Source: Neobacillus cucumis | Lineage (GTDB): Bacteria; Bacillota; Bacilli; Bacillales_B; DSM-18226 | Assembly: GCF_023715505.1 (NCBI RefSeq) | Contig: NZ_JAMBOH010000025.1 | Location: 5,850-69,849 of the forward strand | Direction of reading: 5' to 3' | DNA length: 64,000 nt | Position numbers and translations under genes: made by a program | Notes under the pieces: model-generated | Seen by the model: only the letters and a program-made list of their open reading frames with translations | Told to the model about the DNA's origin: nothing | The model's database searches: none | In this document: one piece after another, positions 54,892 through 63,666 of the stretch | How positions within the stretch are numbered: position 1 is the first letter of the stretch | How the letters are laid out: every line of letters starts with the position of its first letter

Positions 54892-54940
54892 ACTAATTCA
54901 CCAACTTTTCCTAATGATAATCAACATTTTTAATTGATTT

Positions 54941-54954
54941 GTTGAGTAATCAAC
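54941..54954. promoter_or_regulatory. TetR-type operator, site 1
   Basis: GTTGAGTAATCAAC, with 5-bp perfect arms. Located 50 bases upstream of the tetR start. The same 14 bases recur at 57535. Confidence 0.6.
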
Positions 54955-55013
54955 GAATTGCGCTAAATTAACTATTGAAAGGTTGAAGGGCTTTTTTATA
55001 ATTATAAACAGGT

Positions 55014-55027
55014 GTTGATTAATCAAT
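55014..55027. promoter_or_regulatory. TetR-type operator, site 2
   Basis: GTTGATTAATCAAT, an almost perfect palindrome 60 bases downstream of site 1. Site pair with similar spacing is present at 57535/57608. Confidence 0.55.
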
Positions 55028-55109
55028 CAATATTAATTTTTTTAGCATCATGTTGAAGCTAACTTTTGGAACAATAAAAGTAAATTCACTTAAAACAGGA
55101 GGTTTATTT

Positions 55110-55865
55110 ATGGACCGAGTTGAAAAGAGCAAAGAAAAATACAAACAACTATTTGGAAATGGAGTACCCGCCGCATACGCTACCGATCCTGATTTTCAAG
55201 ACATCCTTAGCCACTTCATTTTTGGGGAAGTTTTCTATCAAGGAAATCTGGATAACAAGCAACGCGAGTTGATTACCCTGGTAGTGCTTACTACCAACCA
55301 GACATTGCCTCAGCTCAAGGCACATGTTGTTGCGGCACTAAAAGTTGGGCTGACACCGATAGAAATCAAAGAGACAGTTTACCAGTGTGCTCCATATATC
55401 GGATTTCCCAAAACATTAAACGCCATCAATGAAGTAAATGAGGTTTTTAAAACGAAGAATATCGCTTTACCAATAGAAAGCCAAAAGCAGGTTGATGAAG
55501 AAAACCGCTTTAACAAGGGACTATCCGTACAGGTAGAGATTTTTGGCGATGTTATTGCAAAAATGCTTGAGGCTGCTCCAGAAAATCAAAAGCATATGCA
55601 GAATTATCTTTCCTCTTTTTGCTTTGGAGACTTTTACACCCGTGGCGGACTTGATTTGAAAACACGGGAGTTGTTGACATTCTGTATTATCAGTACAATG
55701 GGCTGTTGTGAAAGCCAAGTGAAGTCACATGTTCTGGGTAACAAAAATGTAGGCAATGACAAGGAAACACTAATCACTGCCATCACTCACTGCCTCCCCT
55801 ACATGGGCTTTCCGAGAACACTAAACGCATTAGCTTGCATTAATGAAATTATGCCTGAAAATTAA
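55110..55865 (+). CDS. Carboxymuconolactone decarboxylase family protein, two domains
   Basis: 251 residues from ATG 55110 (AGGAGG eight bases upstream; the frame is open from 55050). Two CMD domains: RELITLVVLTTNQTLPQLKA (first) and RELLTFCIISTMGCCESQVK (second). The AhpD-like CxxC is not present, but the second domain has Cys-Cys. Members act as peroxidase partners or decarboxylases. First gene of the operon with AKR and cupin genes. Confidence 0.88.
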   Translation: MDRVEKSKEKYKQLFGNGVPAAYATDPDFQDILSHFIFGEVFYQGNLDNKQRELITLVVLTTNQTLPQLKAHVVAALKVGLTPIEIKETVYQCAPYIGFPKTLNAINEVNEVFKTKNIALPIESQKQVDEENRFNKGLSVQVEIFGDVIAKMLEAAPENQKHMQNYLSSFCFGDFYTRGGLDLKTRELLTFCIISTMGCCESQVKSHVLGNKNVGNDKETLITAITHCLPYMGFPRTLNALACINEIMPEN

Positions 55866-55981
55866 GGCAAACGATTAGGGATTAAGTAAACGCTGGATAG
55901 TCAAGCATCTCTGTTTTACTTGAAGAAATTCCTAATGAGAATTGTGATTCAAAAACATAACAATGTAAAGGAGACAAAAGC

Positions 55982-56845
55982 ATGTTTAACGAAACTTACA
56001 AATTATCAAATGGTGTAGAAATACCAAAATTAGGTCTTGGTACCTGGCTGCTTGACGATGCACAGGCAGCACAAGCAGTGCGTGATGCGGTGTCTATCGG
56101 ATATCGCCATATTGATACGGCTCAGGCTTATATGAATGAATCTGGTGTAGGAGAAGGAATCCGTTCTTGCGGTGTCGCAAGAGAAGAACTTTTCATTACC
56201 ACAAAGGTTGCTGCTGAAGCAAAGACCTATAATGCATCTGCGCATTCAATTAATGAGTCTTTAGCAAAGATGGGACTGGATTACATTGATCTTCTGATTA
56301 TCCACAGCCCACAGCCTTGGACAGAGTTCCGTGAGGAGAACCGTTACTTCGAGGAAAACAAAGAAGTATGGAAAGCGTTGGAGGATGCTTATAAGACAGG
56401 CAAGGTAAAGGCAATCGGTCTTTCTAACTTCCTTCAGGATGATGTAGAGAATATTCTTGCAACCTGTGAGATCAAGCCTATGGTCAATCAGATATTGGCA
56501 CATGTGAGCAATACTCCTTTTGAACTAATTGAATTCTGCCAAAAGAATGACATCTTGGTAGAGGCATATTCGCCAATTGCACACGGTGCAGTTCTCGATA
56601 ATGCAGAGGTTAAGGTAATAGCTGATAAGTACGGAGTATCTGTTGCTCAGCTTTGCCTACGTTATGATATCCAGCTTGGTCTTGTAGTCATCCCTAAGAC
56701 GGCAAATCCGGATCACATGAGAAACAATGCAGAGCTTGATTTTGTTATCAGCGATGCAGATATGGAGACTTTGATGAATGTAGAGCAAATACAGAATTAT
56801 GGTGAGCATAGCTTCTTCCCGGTATTTGGTGGAAAGTTAAAATAA
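55982..56845 (+). CDS. Aldo/keto reductase (AKR5-like)
   Basis: 287 residues, with tetrad Asp45, Tyr50 (HIDTAQAYMN), Lys75 (TTKVAA), His108 (IIHSPQ). Ends FFPVFGGKLK. AAAGGAG precedes the ATG. Somewhat higher GC and different codon use from the neighbouring cupin gene, which could mean separate ancestry. Operon gene 2, 116 bases after the CMD gene. Confidence 0.92.
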   Translation: MFNETYKLSNGVEIPKLGLGTWLLDDAQAAQAVRDAVSIGYRHIDTAQAYMNESGVGEGIRSCGVAREELFITTKVAAEAKTYNASAHSINESLAKMGLDYIDLLIIHSPQPWTEFREENRYFEENKEVWKALEDAYKTGKVKAIGLSNFLQDDVENILATCEIKPMVNQILAHVSNTPFELIEFCQKNDILVEAYSPIAHGAVLDNAEVKVIADKYGVSVAQLCLRYDIQLGLVVIPKTANPDHMRNNAELDFVISDADMETLMNVEQIQNYGEHSFFPVFGGKLK

Positions 56846-56923
56846 ACAGATAATAGATGAAGGTCGAACAAAAACCTGCTTTAAGTTGGTTAATAAAAAT
56901 AAAATTTATCGGAGGAATTAAAA

Positions 56924-57328
56924 ATGACAAAACATGAAGAAGTAAAAAATGGCGTTATTTTCCCAGCGGGCGAAAAAAATCCTTTTTCACAATTTTTCGT
57001 GGGTCAAAGTTATCTTAAAGGATTAGTCTCTGACCCTAAAATCAACGTTGGTGTTGGGAATGTGACTTTTGAACCGGAATGTCGTAATAACTGGCATATC
57101 CATCGTGATGGATATCAAATTCTATTAGTAACTGGTGGCGAAGGTTGGTACCAAGAAGAAGGAAAGCCTGCTCAATTATTAAAAGCTGGTGATGTTATTG
57201 TTACTCATGATGGTGTAAAACACTGGCATGGTGCCACAAAAGACAGCTGGTTTGTACACATTGCAATCACTGCAGGTACACCGGAATGGTTAGAACCTGT
57301 CGATGATGAAACCTATAACAATTTGTAA
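56924..57328 (+). CDS. Cupin domain protein
   Basis: 134 residues. Cupin motif 1 RNNWHIHRDGYQILLVTGGEG and motif 2 DVIVTHDGVKHWHGATKD provide three histidines and a likely Glu/Gln metal site. N-terminus VIFPAGEKNPFSQFFVGQSY is typical of the small cupins found with CMD and AKR genes in Firmicutes and in Lactobacillus. CGGAGG precedes the ATG. A long terminator hairpin follows. Confidence 0.9.
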   Translation: MTKHEEVKNGVIFPAGEKNPFSQFFVGQSYLKGLVSDPKINVGVGNVTFEPECRNNWHIHRDGYQILLVTGGEGWYQEEGKPAQLLKAGDVIVTHDGVKHWHGATKDSWFVHIAITAGTPEWLEPVDDETYNNL

Positions 57329-57333
57329 GAAAC

Positions 57334-57365
57334 TAACGCATCGGATCAAATGATTCGATGCGTTA
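57334..57365 (+). terminator. Terminator of the CMD-AKR-cupin operon
   Basis: TAACGCATCG-GATC-AAAT-GATT-CGATGCGTTA, stem of 14 bp with one mismatch, 5 bases after the cupin stop. Confidence 0.8.
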
Positions 57366-57431
57366 ATTATGACGGTCATACAAACAAAAGTGTGGAAACA
57401 TTATTGAAAATCGTACAGCCGTTACCTTAAG

Positions 57432-57467
57432 CCAGAAGTTATTAAAAATGCAGCGATTGAGTTGATG
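57432..57467 (+). pseudogene. Trace of a tetR start
   Basis: PEVIKNAAIELM reads like SQVAIKNAVIELM of the TetR regulator at 54343, followed by unrelated frame. It lies 68 bases left of the second operator pair, where a divergent tetR would be expected but in the opposite direction. A weak, short match. Confidence 0.35.
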
Positions 57468-57534
57468 ATATGCATATTAGACATGTTGACTTCCCCAACC
57501 TTTCTTATAGATTATTAACAATTTTGATTGATCT

Positions 57535-57548
57535 GTTGAGTAATCAAC
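57535..57548. promoter_or_regulatory. TetR-type operator, site 3
   Basis: GTTGAGTAATCAAC, identical to site 1. The sequence around (TTGAT.TGTTGAGTAATCAACG.ATT.CG.TAAATTAAC.ATTGAA) is shared over about 100 bases with 54930-55030, showing a duplicated promoter. Confidence 0.6.
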
Positions 57549-57607
57549 GGATTACGTTAAATTAACCATTGAATGCATTAAGTTTCTCTATATAATAATA
57601 AACAGAT

Positions 57608-57621
57608 GTTGATTAATGAAT
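57608..57621. promoter_or_regulatory. TetR-type operator, site 4
   Basis: GTTGATTAATGAAT, same as site 2 except for the last arm. 73 bases after site 3; sites 1 and 2 are also 73 bases apart. Confidence 0.5.
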
Positions 57622-57702
57622 TAACATTGATTTTTTTAAAGGTATTATGATCAGGTCATGACCTGAAAACTGAACTTGCATAAAAAAATGCGGGGAAAGG
57701 AG

Positions 57703-58920
57703 ATGGTTATTATACGTATGGACAGGTTAAAAATATTTTCTTTGCTGTCAGTTGCTTTGTTGATCTCATCCGGTCCATTGATTGCCGCAAACATACCAGC
57801 AATCGAAAAGGAATTTTCGACAGTAAATCCAACGCATGTAGGGCTGTTAACAACCATTCCTTCACTGTTTGTCATTCTAGGTATCTTAGTTGCGAACCGT
57901 TTGGAACTATGGATTGGTAAGAAAAGGACGATATTGATTGGTTTAACGCTTGTTTTTCTTGCTGGGGTTTTTCCCGTACTAAAACATGATATCTTTTCGT
58001 TTTTATTTCTTTCGCGCTGTTTCTTTGGTTTAGGAATCGGTTTATTCAACCGTTTAATCATTCAAATGATTAGTGATATATTTCAGGATGATCCCCGCAG
58101 GAAAGCAGCCGTAATTGGGTTAGAAAGTGCCTTTGAAGGATTAGGTGGCATTTGTTTGACGTTTATTGTAGGGCAGTTGTTGAAAATCAACTGGTATACT
58201 TCGTTTCTTATTTATGCTCTGGCGCTTCCAATTTTTCTGGGATTCCTCTTCTTTGTTCCGAATGACAAGAAGAAAATGGCAAAAAGAAAAGCAGAGCCAA
58301 ACAGAACAATATCGGACAGTCACAACGACGCAGGATCCTATCGCTCGGTCCTTGGTTATGGCATTTTGCTTTTTGTGATTGTAACCATTTTTATTAATTA
58401 CAATATTCAGGTTACCCCACTGCTTTTAGAAAAACACATTGGCAATGCAACGATTGGCAGCAACAATCTCGCCTTCATTGGTTTAGGAGCATTTATTGCA
58501 GGTTTTTCATTTGGTCGAATTTTTCAACTGCTGAAGGATTATATCATGCCAGTTGCACTTTTATTTCTCGGAATTTCTATCTATATTACGTCTATTTCAG
58601 AAAATATCATACTCACGACATTTTGTTCAATGGCTATTGGCTTTTCTTTTCGTTGTATGATGCCATATTTGTTTCATACCTTTACGCAACAAAGCAAAAA
58701 AGTGGCAAAGCTTGGAACAACAATGGTGTTAGTTGCTTATAACATTGGTGCTACCCTATCCCCTTATGAAGGGACAGTTTTTTCAAAATTATTCCACGTT
58801 CATACTGTTCAGTCTTTGTTCCTTTCAAGTTCAATTATCATTTTTTTGATTTCCCTCATTGTTTTTGGAATTGTTCTTAAAAAGGCAAAAATGAGCAAAG
58901 TCCAACAAAGAAGTTTTTAG
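57703..58920 (+). CDS. Major facilitator superfamily transporter
   Basis: 405 residues, 12 helices. Start uncertain: ATG 57703 is close to AAAGGAG, ATG 57718 (MDRLKIFSLLSVALLISSGP) is 15 bases from it. LGLLTTIPSLFVILGILVAN, ELWIGKKRTILIGLTLVFL and FLSRCFFGLGIGLFNRLI resemble the CynX/YybF-type antiporters. First gene of the second operon, behind operators 3 and 4. Probably exports the inducing compound or its reduced product. Confidence 0.85.
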   Translation: MVIIRMDRLKIFSLLSVALLISSGPLIAANIPAIEKEFSTVNPTHVGLLTTIPSLFVILGILVANRLELWIGKKRTILIGLTLVFLAGVFPVLKHDIFSFLFLSRCFFGLGIGLFNRLIIQMISDIFQDDPRRKAAVIGLESAFEGLGGICLTFIVGQLLKINWYTSFLIYALALPIFLGFLFFVPNDKKKMAKRKAEPNRTISDSHNDAGSYRSVLGYGILLFVIVTIFINYNIQVTPLLLEKHIGNATIGSNNLAFIGLGAFIAGFSFGRIFQLLKDYIMPVALLFLGISIYITSISENIILTTFCSMAIGFSFRCMMPYLFHTFTQQSKKVAKLGTTMVLVAYNIGATLSPYEGTVFSKLFHVHTVQSLFLSSSIIIFLISLIVFGIVLKKAKMSKVQQRSF

Positions 58921-58939
58921 TTTGAGAGGAGGATACACT

Positions 58940-59167
58940 ATGCCCCACATTATTGTAAAACTTATACCAGGCAGAACCGAGGAACAAAAGAAAGAACTTA
59001 CAGATAAGATTGTGCAAGCTGTTATGGAAACAGTAAATGCTGGAGAGTCTAGTATTTCTGTATCATTTGAAGAAGTTCCGATTGAGAAATGGCAAAAAGA
59101 AGTATATCAGCCTGAAATTTTAGGTAAAGAGAAAACGTTGTATAAAAAACCCGGATATAGCTATTAA
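58940..59167 (+). CDS. 4-oxalocrotonate tautomerase family protein
   Basis: 75 residues from ATG 58940 with GAGGAGG. After removal of Met the catalytic Pro1 is in PHIIVKLIPGRTEEQKKELT, followed by SISVSFEEVPIEKWQKEVY. This is the small tautomerase family; Pro1 acts as base in keto-enol conversion or dehalogenation. Immediately follows the MFS gene. Confidence 0.92.
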   Translation: MPHIIVKLIPGRTEEQKKELTDKIVQAVMETVNAGESSISVSFEEVPIEKWQKEVYQPEILGKEKTLYKKPGYSY

Positions 59168-59186
59168 TGAAATTGGAGGAGAAACC

Positions 59187-60047
59187 ATGGAAGCAATTAA
59201 TCAACAATTACTAACCGGAGAACGCTCTCTTTTTAAAAGTCGAGATCTTATGATTAAAGATTCGGTTTTTGCAGATGGCGAATCACCGCTAAAAGAAAGT
59301 AACGATATTTTCATTGATAATAGTATTTTCAAGTGGAAATATCCTTTATGGTATTGCCAAAATATCAACGTAAAGAATAGCAGTTTTCTTGAAATGGCAC
59401 GTTCGGGAATTTGGTATACTCATCATATTTCAATCAGTGACAGTATCATAGAAGCACCTAAAACATTTCGACGCGCAAGCGATATACATCTGACCAATGT
59501 TGATATGCCAAATGCGCAAGAGTCCTTTTGGAACTGTAAAGATGTTTACTTAACAAACGTGACCGCAAGAGGCGATTACTTTGGAATGAATAGTGAAAAT
59601 ATTAAAATCTATAATTTCAGATTGGTAGGGAACTACGCTTTTGACGGGGCTAAAAACATTGAAATTCGAAATGCAAAGTTACTTTCAAAAGACGCTTTTT
59701 GGAATTGTGAAAATGTCACTGTTTACGACTCTTTAATTATCGGTGAATATCTAGGTTGGAATTCAAAAAATATCACGTTTATAAACTGTACCATTGAAAG
59801 CAACCAAGGCATGTGCTACATAGAACATTTGGTGATTGAAAATGGGAAAATCATCAATACAGATTTAGCATTTGAATATTCAACAGTAGACGTGGAAGCA
59901 ACAACAGTGATTAACAGTGTGAAGAATCCAATTGCCGGTAAAATCAAGGCTAAGGACATTAGTGAATTAATATTTGATGACAAGGAAATCATCTCATCCA
60001 ATACCCAGTATGAATTAGATAAAGCAGGTGAACCCTGTGACCTTTAA
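59187..60047 (+). CDS. DUF3737 family protein (right-handed beta-helix)
   Basis: 286 residues with a repeated pattern of about 21 residues (I-V-NSSFLEMARSGIWYTHHIS, ESFWNCKDVYLTNVTARG, DAFWNCENVTVYDSLIIG), each ending in FW-NC or similar. DUF3737 is known as a beta-helix family of unknown function. GGAGG precedes the ATG. Overlaps the following PLP-enzyme gene by 11 bases. Confidence 0.9.
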   Translation: MEAINQQLLTGERSLFKSRDLMIKDSVFADGESPLKESNDIFIDNSIFKWKYPLWYCQNINVKNSSFLEMARSGIWYTHHISISDSIIEAPKTFRRASDIHLTNVDMPNAQESFWNCKDVYLTNVTARGDYFGMNSENIKIYNFRLVGNYAFDGAKNIEIRNAKLLSKDAFWNCENVTVYDSLIIGEYLGWNSKNITFINCTIESNQGMCYIEHLVIENGKIINTDLAFEYSTVDVEATTVINSVKNPIAGKIKAKDISELIFDDKEIISSNTQYELDKAGEPCDL

Positions 60048-61221
60048 TTTTGATAAAATGACGAATCGCTTTAACACAAACTCTTATAAGTGGGATGTTG
60101 GATACAAAGAGCTCCCAATGTGGGTTGCAGATATGGACTTTGAAACATCCCCAGCCATTGTTAAGGCAATGCAAAAGAGATTAAACCACCATATTTTTGG
60201 TTATACAAGCGTTCCAGATGCCTATTATCATACAGTTGCTCAGTGGTGGGAAAATAGACATCAATTTCATGTTGAAAAAGAATGGATTATGTTTTGTACC
60301 GGTATAGTGCCAGCCATTTCTTCCATTGTTCGCAAAATGACCAACATTGGAGACAATGTGTTGGTGCTCTCACCTGTTTACAATATCTTTTACAACTCAA
60401 TCGTCAACAATCAACGAAAAGTTCTTACAAGCGAATTAATTTATAAAGACAATCAATATTCGATTGATTTTGGTGACTTAGAAGAAAAACTATCCAATCC
60501 TGACACATCGCTCATGATCTTCTGTAACCCTCATAACCCAATCGGTAAAGTATGGGATAAAGAAACTCTTAAAAAAATAGGAAACCTTTGTATCAAACAT
60601 AATGTTCTTATCCTTTCTGATGAAATTCATTGTGATTTAGCGCATCCAGGATATCGATATATTCCATTTGCTTCTGTTTCAGAAGAGATTGCTCAAAATT
60701 GCATTACCTGCGTAGCACCGACGAAAACATTCAATCTTGCTGGGATTCAAACATCTAGTATTATCGTGCCAAATCCAGAGTTAAGGAAGCTAGTGAATCG
60801 TGGAATCAACACCGATGAAGTGGCTGAACCAAATGTTTTTGCGATTGAAGCTGCAATCTCAGCGTTTACAGAAGGTGAACCTTGGCTTGAAGCATTGTTG
60901 GATTATCTAATGGGAAATAAACAATTGATTGAACACTTTATCGCAAGCCAGCTTCCGGATCTTAAATTCATTTATTCAGAAGCAACCTATTTGGCTTGGA
61001 TTGGTTGTAGCGCGGTAACGAATGATACCAAATATTTATGTGAATTTATTAGGAAAGAAACAGGATTGTACGTTTCAGAAGGTGCCATTTTTGGCGGTAA
61101 CGGTAATGACTTCATTAGACTAAACTATGCTTGTCCTAAGGTGAGGCTTGAAGATGGATTACAGCGTTTAAAAAAAGGAATTGAAGCATTTCAACATTTA
61201 AGTAATCCATCAAGAAAATAA
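60037..61221 (+). CDS. PatB/MalY-type pyridoxal phosphate aminotransferase/C-S lyase
   Basis: 394 residues from GTG 60037 with GCAGGTG (GTG 60028 lacks spacing). WDVGYKELPMWVADMDFETS, FGYTSVPDAYYHTVAQWW, FCNPHNPIGKVW, LSDEIHCDLAHPGYRYIPF and the lysine-bearing CVAPTKTFNLAGIQTSS identify the MalY/PatB family. These enzymes cleave cystathionine or cysteine C-S bonds or transaminate. Translation is coupled to DUF3737. Confidence 0.92.
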   Translation: MTFNFDKMTNRFNTNSYKWDVGYKELPMWVADMDFETSPAIVKAMQKRLNHHIFGYTSVPDAYYHTVAQWWENRHQFHVEKEWIMFCTGIVPAISSIVRKMTNIGDNVLVLSPVYNIFYNSIVNNQRKVLTSELIYKDNQYSIDFGDLEEKLSNPDTSLMIFCNPHNPIGKVWDKETLKKIGNLCIKHNVLILSDEIHCDLAHPGYRYIPFASVSEEIAQNCITCVAPTKTFNLAGIQTSSIIVPNPELRKLVNRGINTDEVAEPNVFAIEAAISAFTEGEPWLEALLDYLMGNKQLIEHFIASQLPDLKFIYSEATYLAWIGCSAVTNDTKYLCEFIRKETGLYVSEGAIFGGNGNDFIRLNYACPKVRLEDGLQRLKKGIEAFQHLSNPSRK

Positions 61222-61254
61222 TAATTCATATAAAAATTTATGGAGGTAATTTCC

Positions 61255-61998
61255 ATGTCAAAAATTGAAGGAAAAGTTGTCATTATTATGGGTGCATCAA
61301 GTGGGATTGGTGAAGCGACTACCAAAAAACTTGCACAAGAAGGAGCGAAATTAGTCATTGCAGCTCGCCGTGAAGACCGCTTAAAATCACTTGTTGAATC
61401 ATTACCAAATACTGAGGTAACATACGCTGTTGCAGATGTAACAAACAAAGAGGAAGTTCAAGCTGTTGTAGATTTAGCAATCGAAAAATATGGTCGTGTG
61501 GATGTACTTTACAACAACGCTGGAGTTATGCCAACTGCTCCACTTTCCGAAACACGATTTGATGAATGGAAACAAATGTTAGACATTAATATTATGGGTG
61601 TGTTAAATGGTATTGCTGCCGTTTTGCCGATCATGAAAAAACAGCAATCCGGTCATATCATTGCGACTGACTCTATTGCAGGACATGTTGTTTATCCTGG
61701 TTCTGCTGTATACTGTGGCACAAAATTTGCTGTTCGGGCTATCATGGAGGGATTACGCCAAGAAGAGCGTGAAAACAATATTCGAAGCACCATTATCTCT
61801 CCAGGATTAGTAGATACAGAACTTTATACGACGATTAACGAGCCTGAAAACCGTGAACGGGTAAAGAATAATGCTAAAATCGAAGGTTTGGGATTAAAGT
61901 CAAGTGACATTGCCGACGCAGTTGCTTATGCAATTAGCACCCCGGAATCTGTTGCTATAAGTGAAATCCTAATTCGTCCAACAAAATCGGTAAAATAA
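61255..61998 (+). CDS. Short-chain dehydrogenase/reductase
   Basis: 247 residues from ATG 61255 with GGAGG. Classic SDR: GASSGIG (13-19), NNAG (87-90), Ser140, Tyr153 and Lys157 in YCGTK. ISPGLVDTELYTTINEPENR near the end resembles the YdfG/serine dehydrogenase group. NADP-dependent, cytoplasmic. Fifth gene of the operon. Confidence 0.93.
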   Translation: MSKIEGKVVIIMGASSGIGEATTKKLAQEGAKLVIAARREDRLKSLVESLPNTEVTYAVADVTNKEEVQAVVDLAIEKYGRVDVLYNNAGVMPTAPLSETRFDEWKQMLDINIMGVLNGIAAVLPIMKKQQSGHIIATDSIAGHVVYPGSAVYCGTKFAVRAIMEGLRQEERENNIRSTIISPGLVDTELYTTINEPENRERVKNNAKIEGLGLKSSDIADAVAYAISTPESVAISEILIRPTKSVK

Positions 61999-62019
61999 AT
62001 AAAAGAAGGCGTGAAATAA

Positions 62020-62373
62020 ATGAAAATAAAATTAACTGTTGGTGAAGACGTATATACTGCTATTTTGAATGACAGTAAAGCAGCAAGTGATTTTATAGCA
62101 CTTCTTCCTCTTAGGTTAACACTTGAAGACTATGCAGGAACGGAAAAGATTAGCAATCTTCCTAAAAGATTGTCTACTACCGGTTCCCCAGATGGTACCA
62201 AAGCTTCTATTGGAGATATTACGTATTATGCTCCTTGGGGAAATTTAGCTATATTTTATAGGGATTTTGGTTTTGCAAATGGACTGATTAAATTAGGGAA
62301 GATTGAATCCGGTATTGAAAAGCTTGCAAGTATGAAAGGTAATTTCAAAGTTACAATTGAAAATATCGATTAA
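62020..62373 (+). CDS. Cyclophilin-like fold protein
   Basis: 117 residues. MKIKLTVGEDVYTAILNDSK, LPLRLTLEDYAGTEKISNLP, KRLSTTGSPDG and YYAPWGNLAIFYRDFG are the marks of the bacterial cyclophilin-like (DUF4... type) family, which folds like cyclophilin but lacks the isomerase residues. Often found with AKR, SDR and flavodoxin genes in Firmicutes and Bacteroidetes. Start signal AAGAAGGCG is moderate. Confidence 0.88.
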   Translation: MKIKLTVGEDVYTAILNDSKAASDFIALLPLRLTLEDYAGTEKISNLPKRLSTTGSPDGTKASIGDITYYAPWGNLAIFYRDFGFANGLIKLGKIESGIEKLASMKGNFKVTIENID

Positions 62374-62454
62374 AAGTAGGTTAAAATAATGGATTAATCT
62401 GCCCCACTGATGCAACTTTGAGGTAGTATTTTACAGTTTAAAGGGGTAATAACA

Positions 62455-63174
62455 TTGGATAGACCATATATAATCTGCCACATGCTAACTTCATTGGATG
62501 GGAAAATCATTGGAGATTATTTGAAAGAGGAACGAGCTGCTTATTTTACCGACGAATACGAAAAAATTCATAGACGTTATGGATGTAGAGCATGGATGTG
62601 TGGCAGGATTACCATGGAAGAACACTTCACTTTCGGACATCAATTAAATTTAAAACAAGATAACTTTAATGCGATTCCCAGAACTGATTATGTTGCAAAT
62701 AAAGATGCGAAAGGTTATGCCATTGCAGTAGACCCTTCCGGGAAACTGGGGTGGACAAAAAACTACATTACAGATGACTACGGATTAGGAGACCACATTA
62801 TCGAAATACTTACAGAACAAGTATCTGATGCCTACCTGGCTCATCTACAAAAACTTCGTATATCTTATATTTTTGGCGGAAAAGAACAATTGAATTTTAT
62901 TGTCGTAGTAAAAAAACTAAATGATTTATTTTCAATCGATAAATTAATGGTTGAAGGTGGAGGAGTTTTAAATGGCTCCTTTTTGAATGAAGAATTAATT
63001 GATGAATTAAGCCTCATTTTAGTTCCAATTGCAGAAGGTTCATCTAACTCTGTGACACTATTTGAAACGAGGTCTTATTTAAACAAACCTAAACCCGCTA
63101 ATTTCTTGCTAAAAGATGTCGAAAAACTGGACGATGGTGGGTTATGGATGAGGTATGTAACAAAGCATGATTAA
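62455..63174 (+). CDS. RibD C-terminal/dihydrofolate reductase family protein
   Basis: 239 residues from TTG 62455 with AAAGGGG. MDRPYIICHMLTSLDGKIIG, CGRITMEEHFTFGHQLNL and MVEGGGVLNGSFLNEELIDE, LSLILVPIAEGSS match the stand-alone RibD-C family, NADPH-dependent reductases related to DHFR. It follows the cyclophilin-like gene by 82 bases and precedes a terminator, so it is probably the last gene of the operon. Confidence 0.88.
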   Translation: MDRPYIICHMLTSLDGKIIGDYLKEERAAYFTDEYEKIHRRYGCRAWMCGRITMEEHFTFGHQLNLKQDNFNAIPRTDYVANKDAKGYAIAVDPSGKLGWTKNYITDDYGLGDHIIEILTEQVSDAYLAHLQKLRISYIFGGKEQLNFIVVVKKLNDLFSIDKLMVEGGGVLNGSFLNEELIDELSLILVPIAEGSSNSVTLFETRSYLNKPKPANFLLKDVEKLDDGGLWMRYVTKHD

Positions 63175-63284
63175 TCACCCTTTTAAAAAAATTAAAAAAA
63201 TGGAAAAAGCATTTAAAATCCTACAATCCATGAGTTCATTTTGGGAATCGAGGAAATGTGGGAATCTAATTCAAATTAAGCTTA

Positions 63285-63317
63285 GAAGGATGTATTAAAT
63301 GTACATCCTTCCTTTTT
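63285..63317 (+). terminator. Terminator of the second operon
   Basis: GAAGGATGTA-TTAAA-TGTACATCCTTC followed by CTTTTTAC, 110 bases after the RibD-like stop. Confidence 0.82.
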
Positions 63318-63349
63318 ACCGTTTAAGTCCGAGGGAATTTTCTTTTTCT

Positions 63350-63400
63350 AAACTTTGTGAAGGAATGTACTTAAACTAAACTGCTATTTAGGACAATAAG
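63350..63400. repeat. Dispersed repeat copy 4 (opposite orientation)
   Basis: Plus strand AAACTTTGTGAAGGAATGTA, then CTTAAACTAAACTGCTATTTAGGACAATAAG (split here). The second half also occurs at 29575 and at the 5' border of the outer group II intron (39505). Confidence 0.65.
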
Positions 63401-63472
63401 AAAAAGGATCGACATAGCCATCCTGCAAAGCGAGGGATGAGAATATCTATAAAACGCATGTCATACATTTAG

Positions 63473-63655
63473 ATGGGAAAGGGGTTGAAAAGCGAAATGA
63501 TTGCCGCATGGATTTGCGCTGTGATTGGCGGAATTTATTCAAGAATCTACTATGGTCAAGCTCCAAGTGCAACGGATGTATTCACCGGTTTCATCGCCGG
63601 CATTCTGATTGACTTTTATATCATTTATAGACAGAAAAACGGGTCAGAAGGCTGA
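63473..63655 (+). CDS. Small membrane protein, function unknown
   Basis: 60 residues at most. MIAAWICAVIGGIYSRIYYG and DVFTGFIAGILIDFYIIYRQ form two helices. The start is uncertain: ATG 63473 lacks a site; ATG 63497 has GGGG twelve bases upstream. A terminator overlaps the stop codon, which supports a real gene. Not recognised. Confidence 0.5.
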   Translation: MGKGLKSEMIAAWICAVIGGIYSRIYYGQAPSATDVFTGFIAGILIDFYIIYRQKNGSEG

Positions 63656-63666
63656 TCCGTTTTTGC
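63635..63666 (+). terminator. Terminator overlapping the end of the small membrane protein gene
   Basis: AAAAACGGGTCA-GAAGGC-TGATCCGTTTTTG with one mismatch. Confidence 0.85.
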
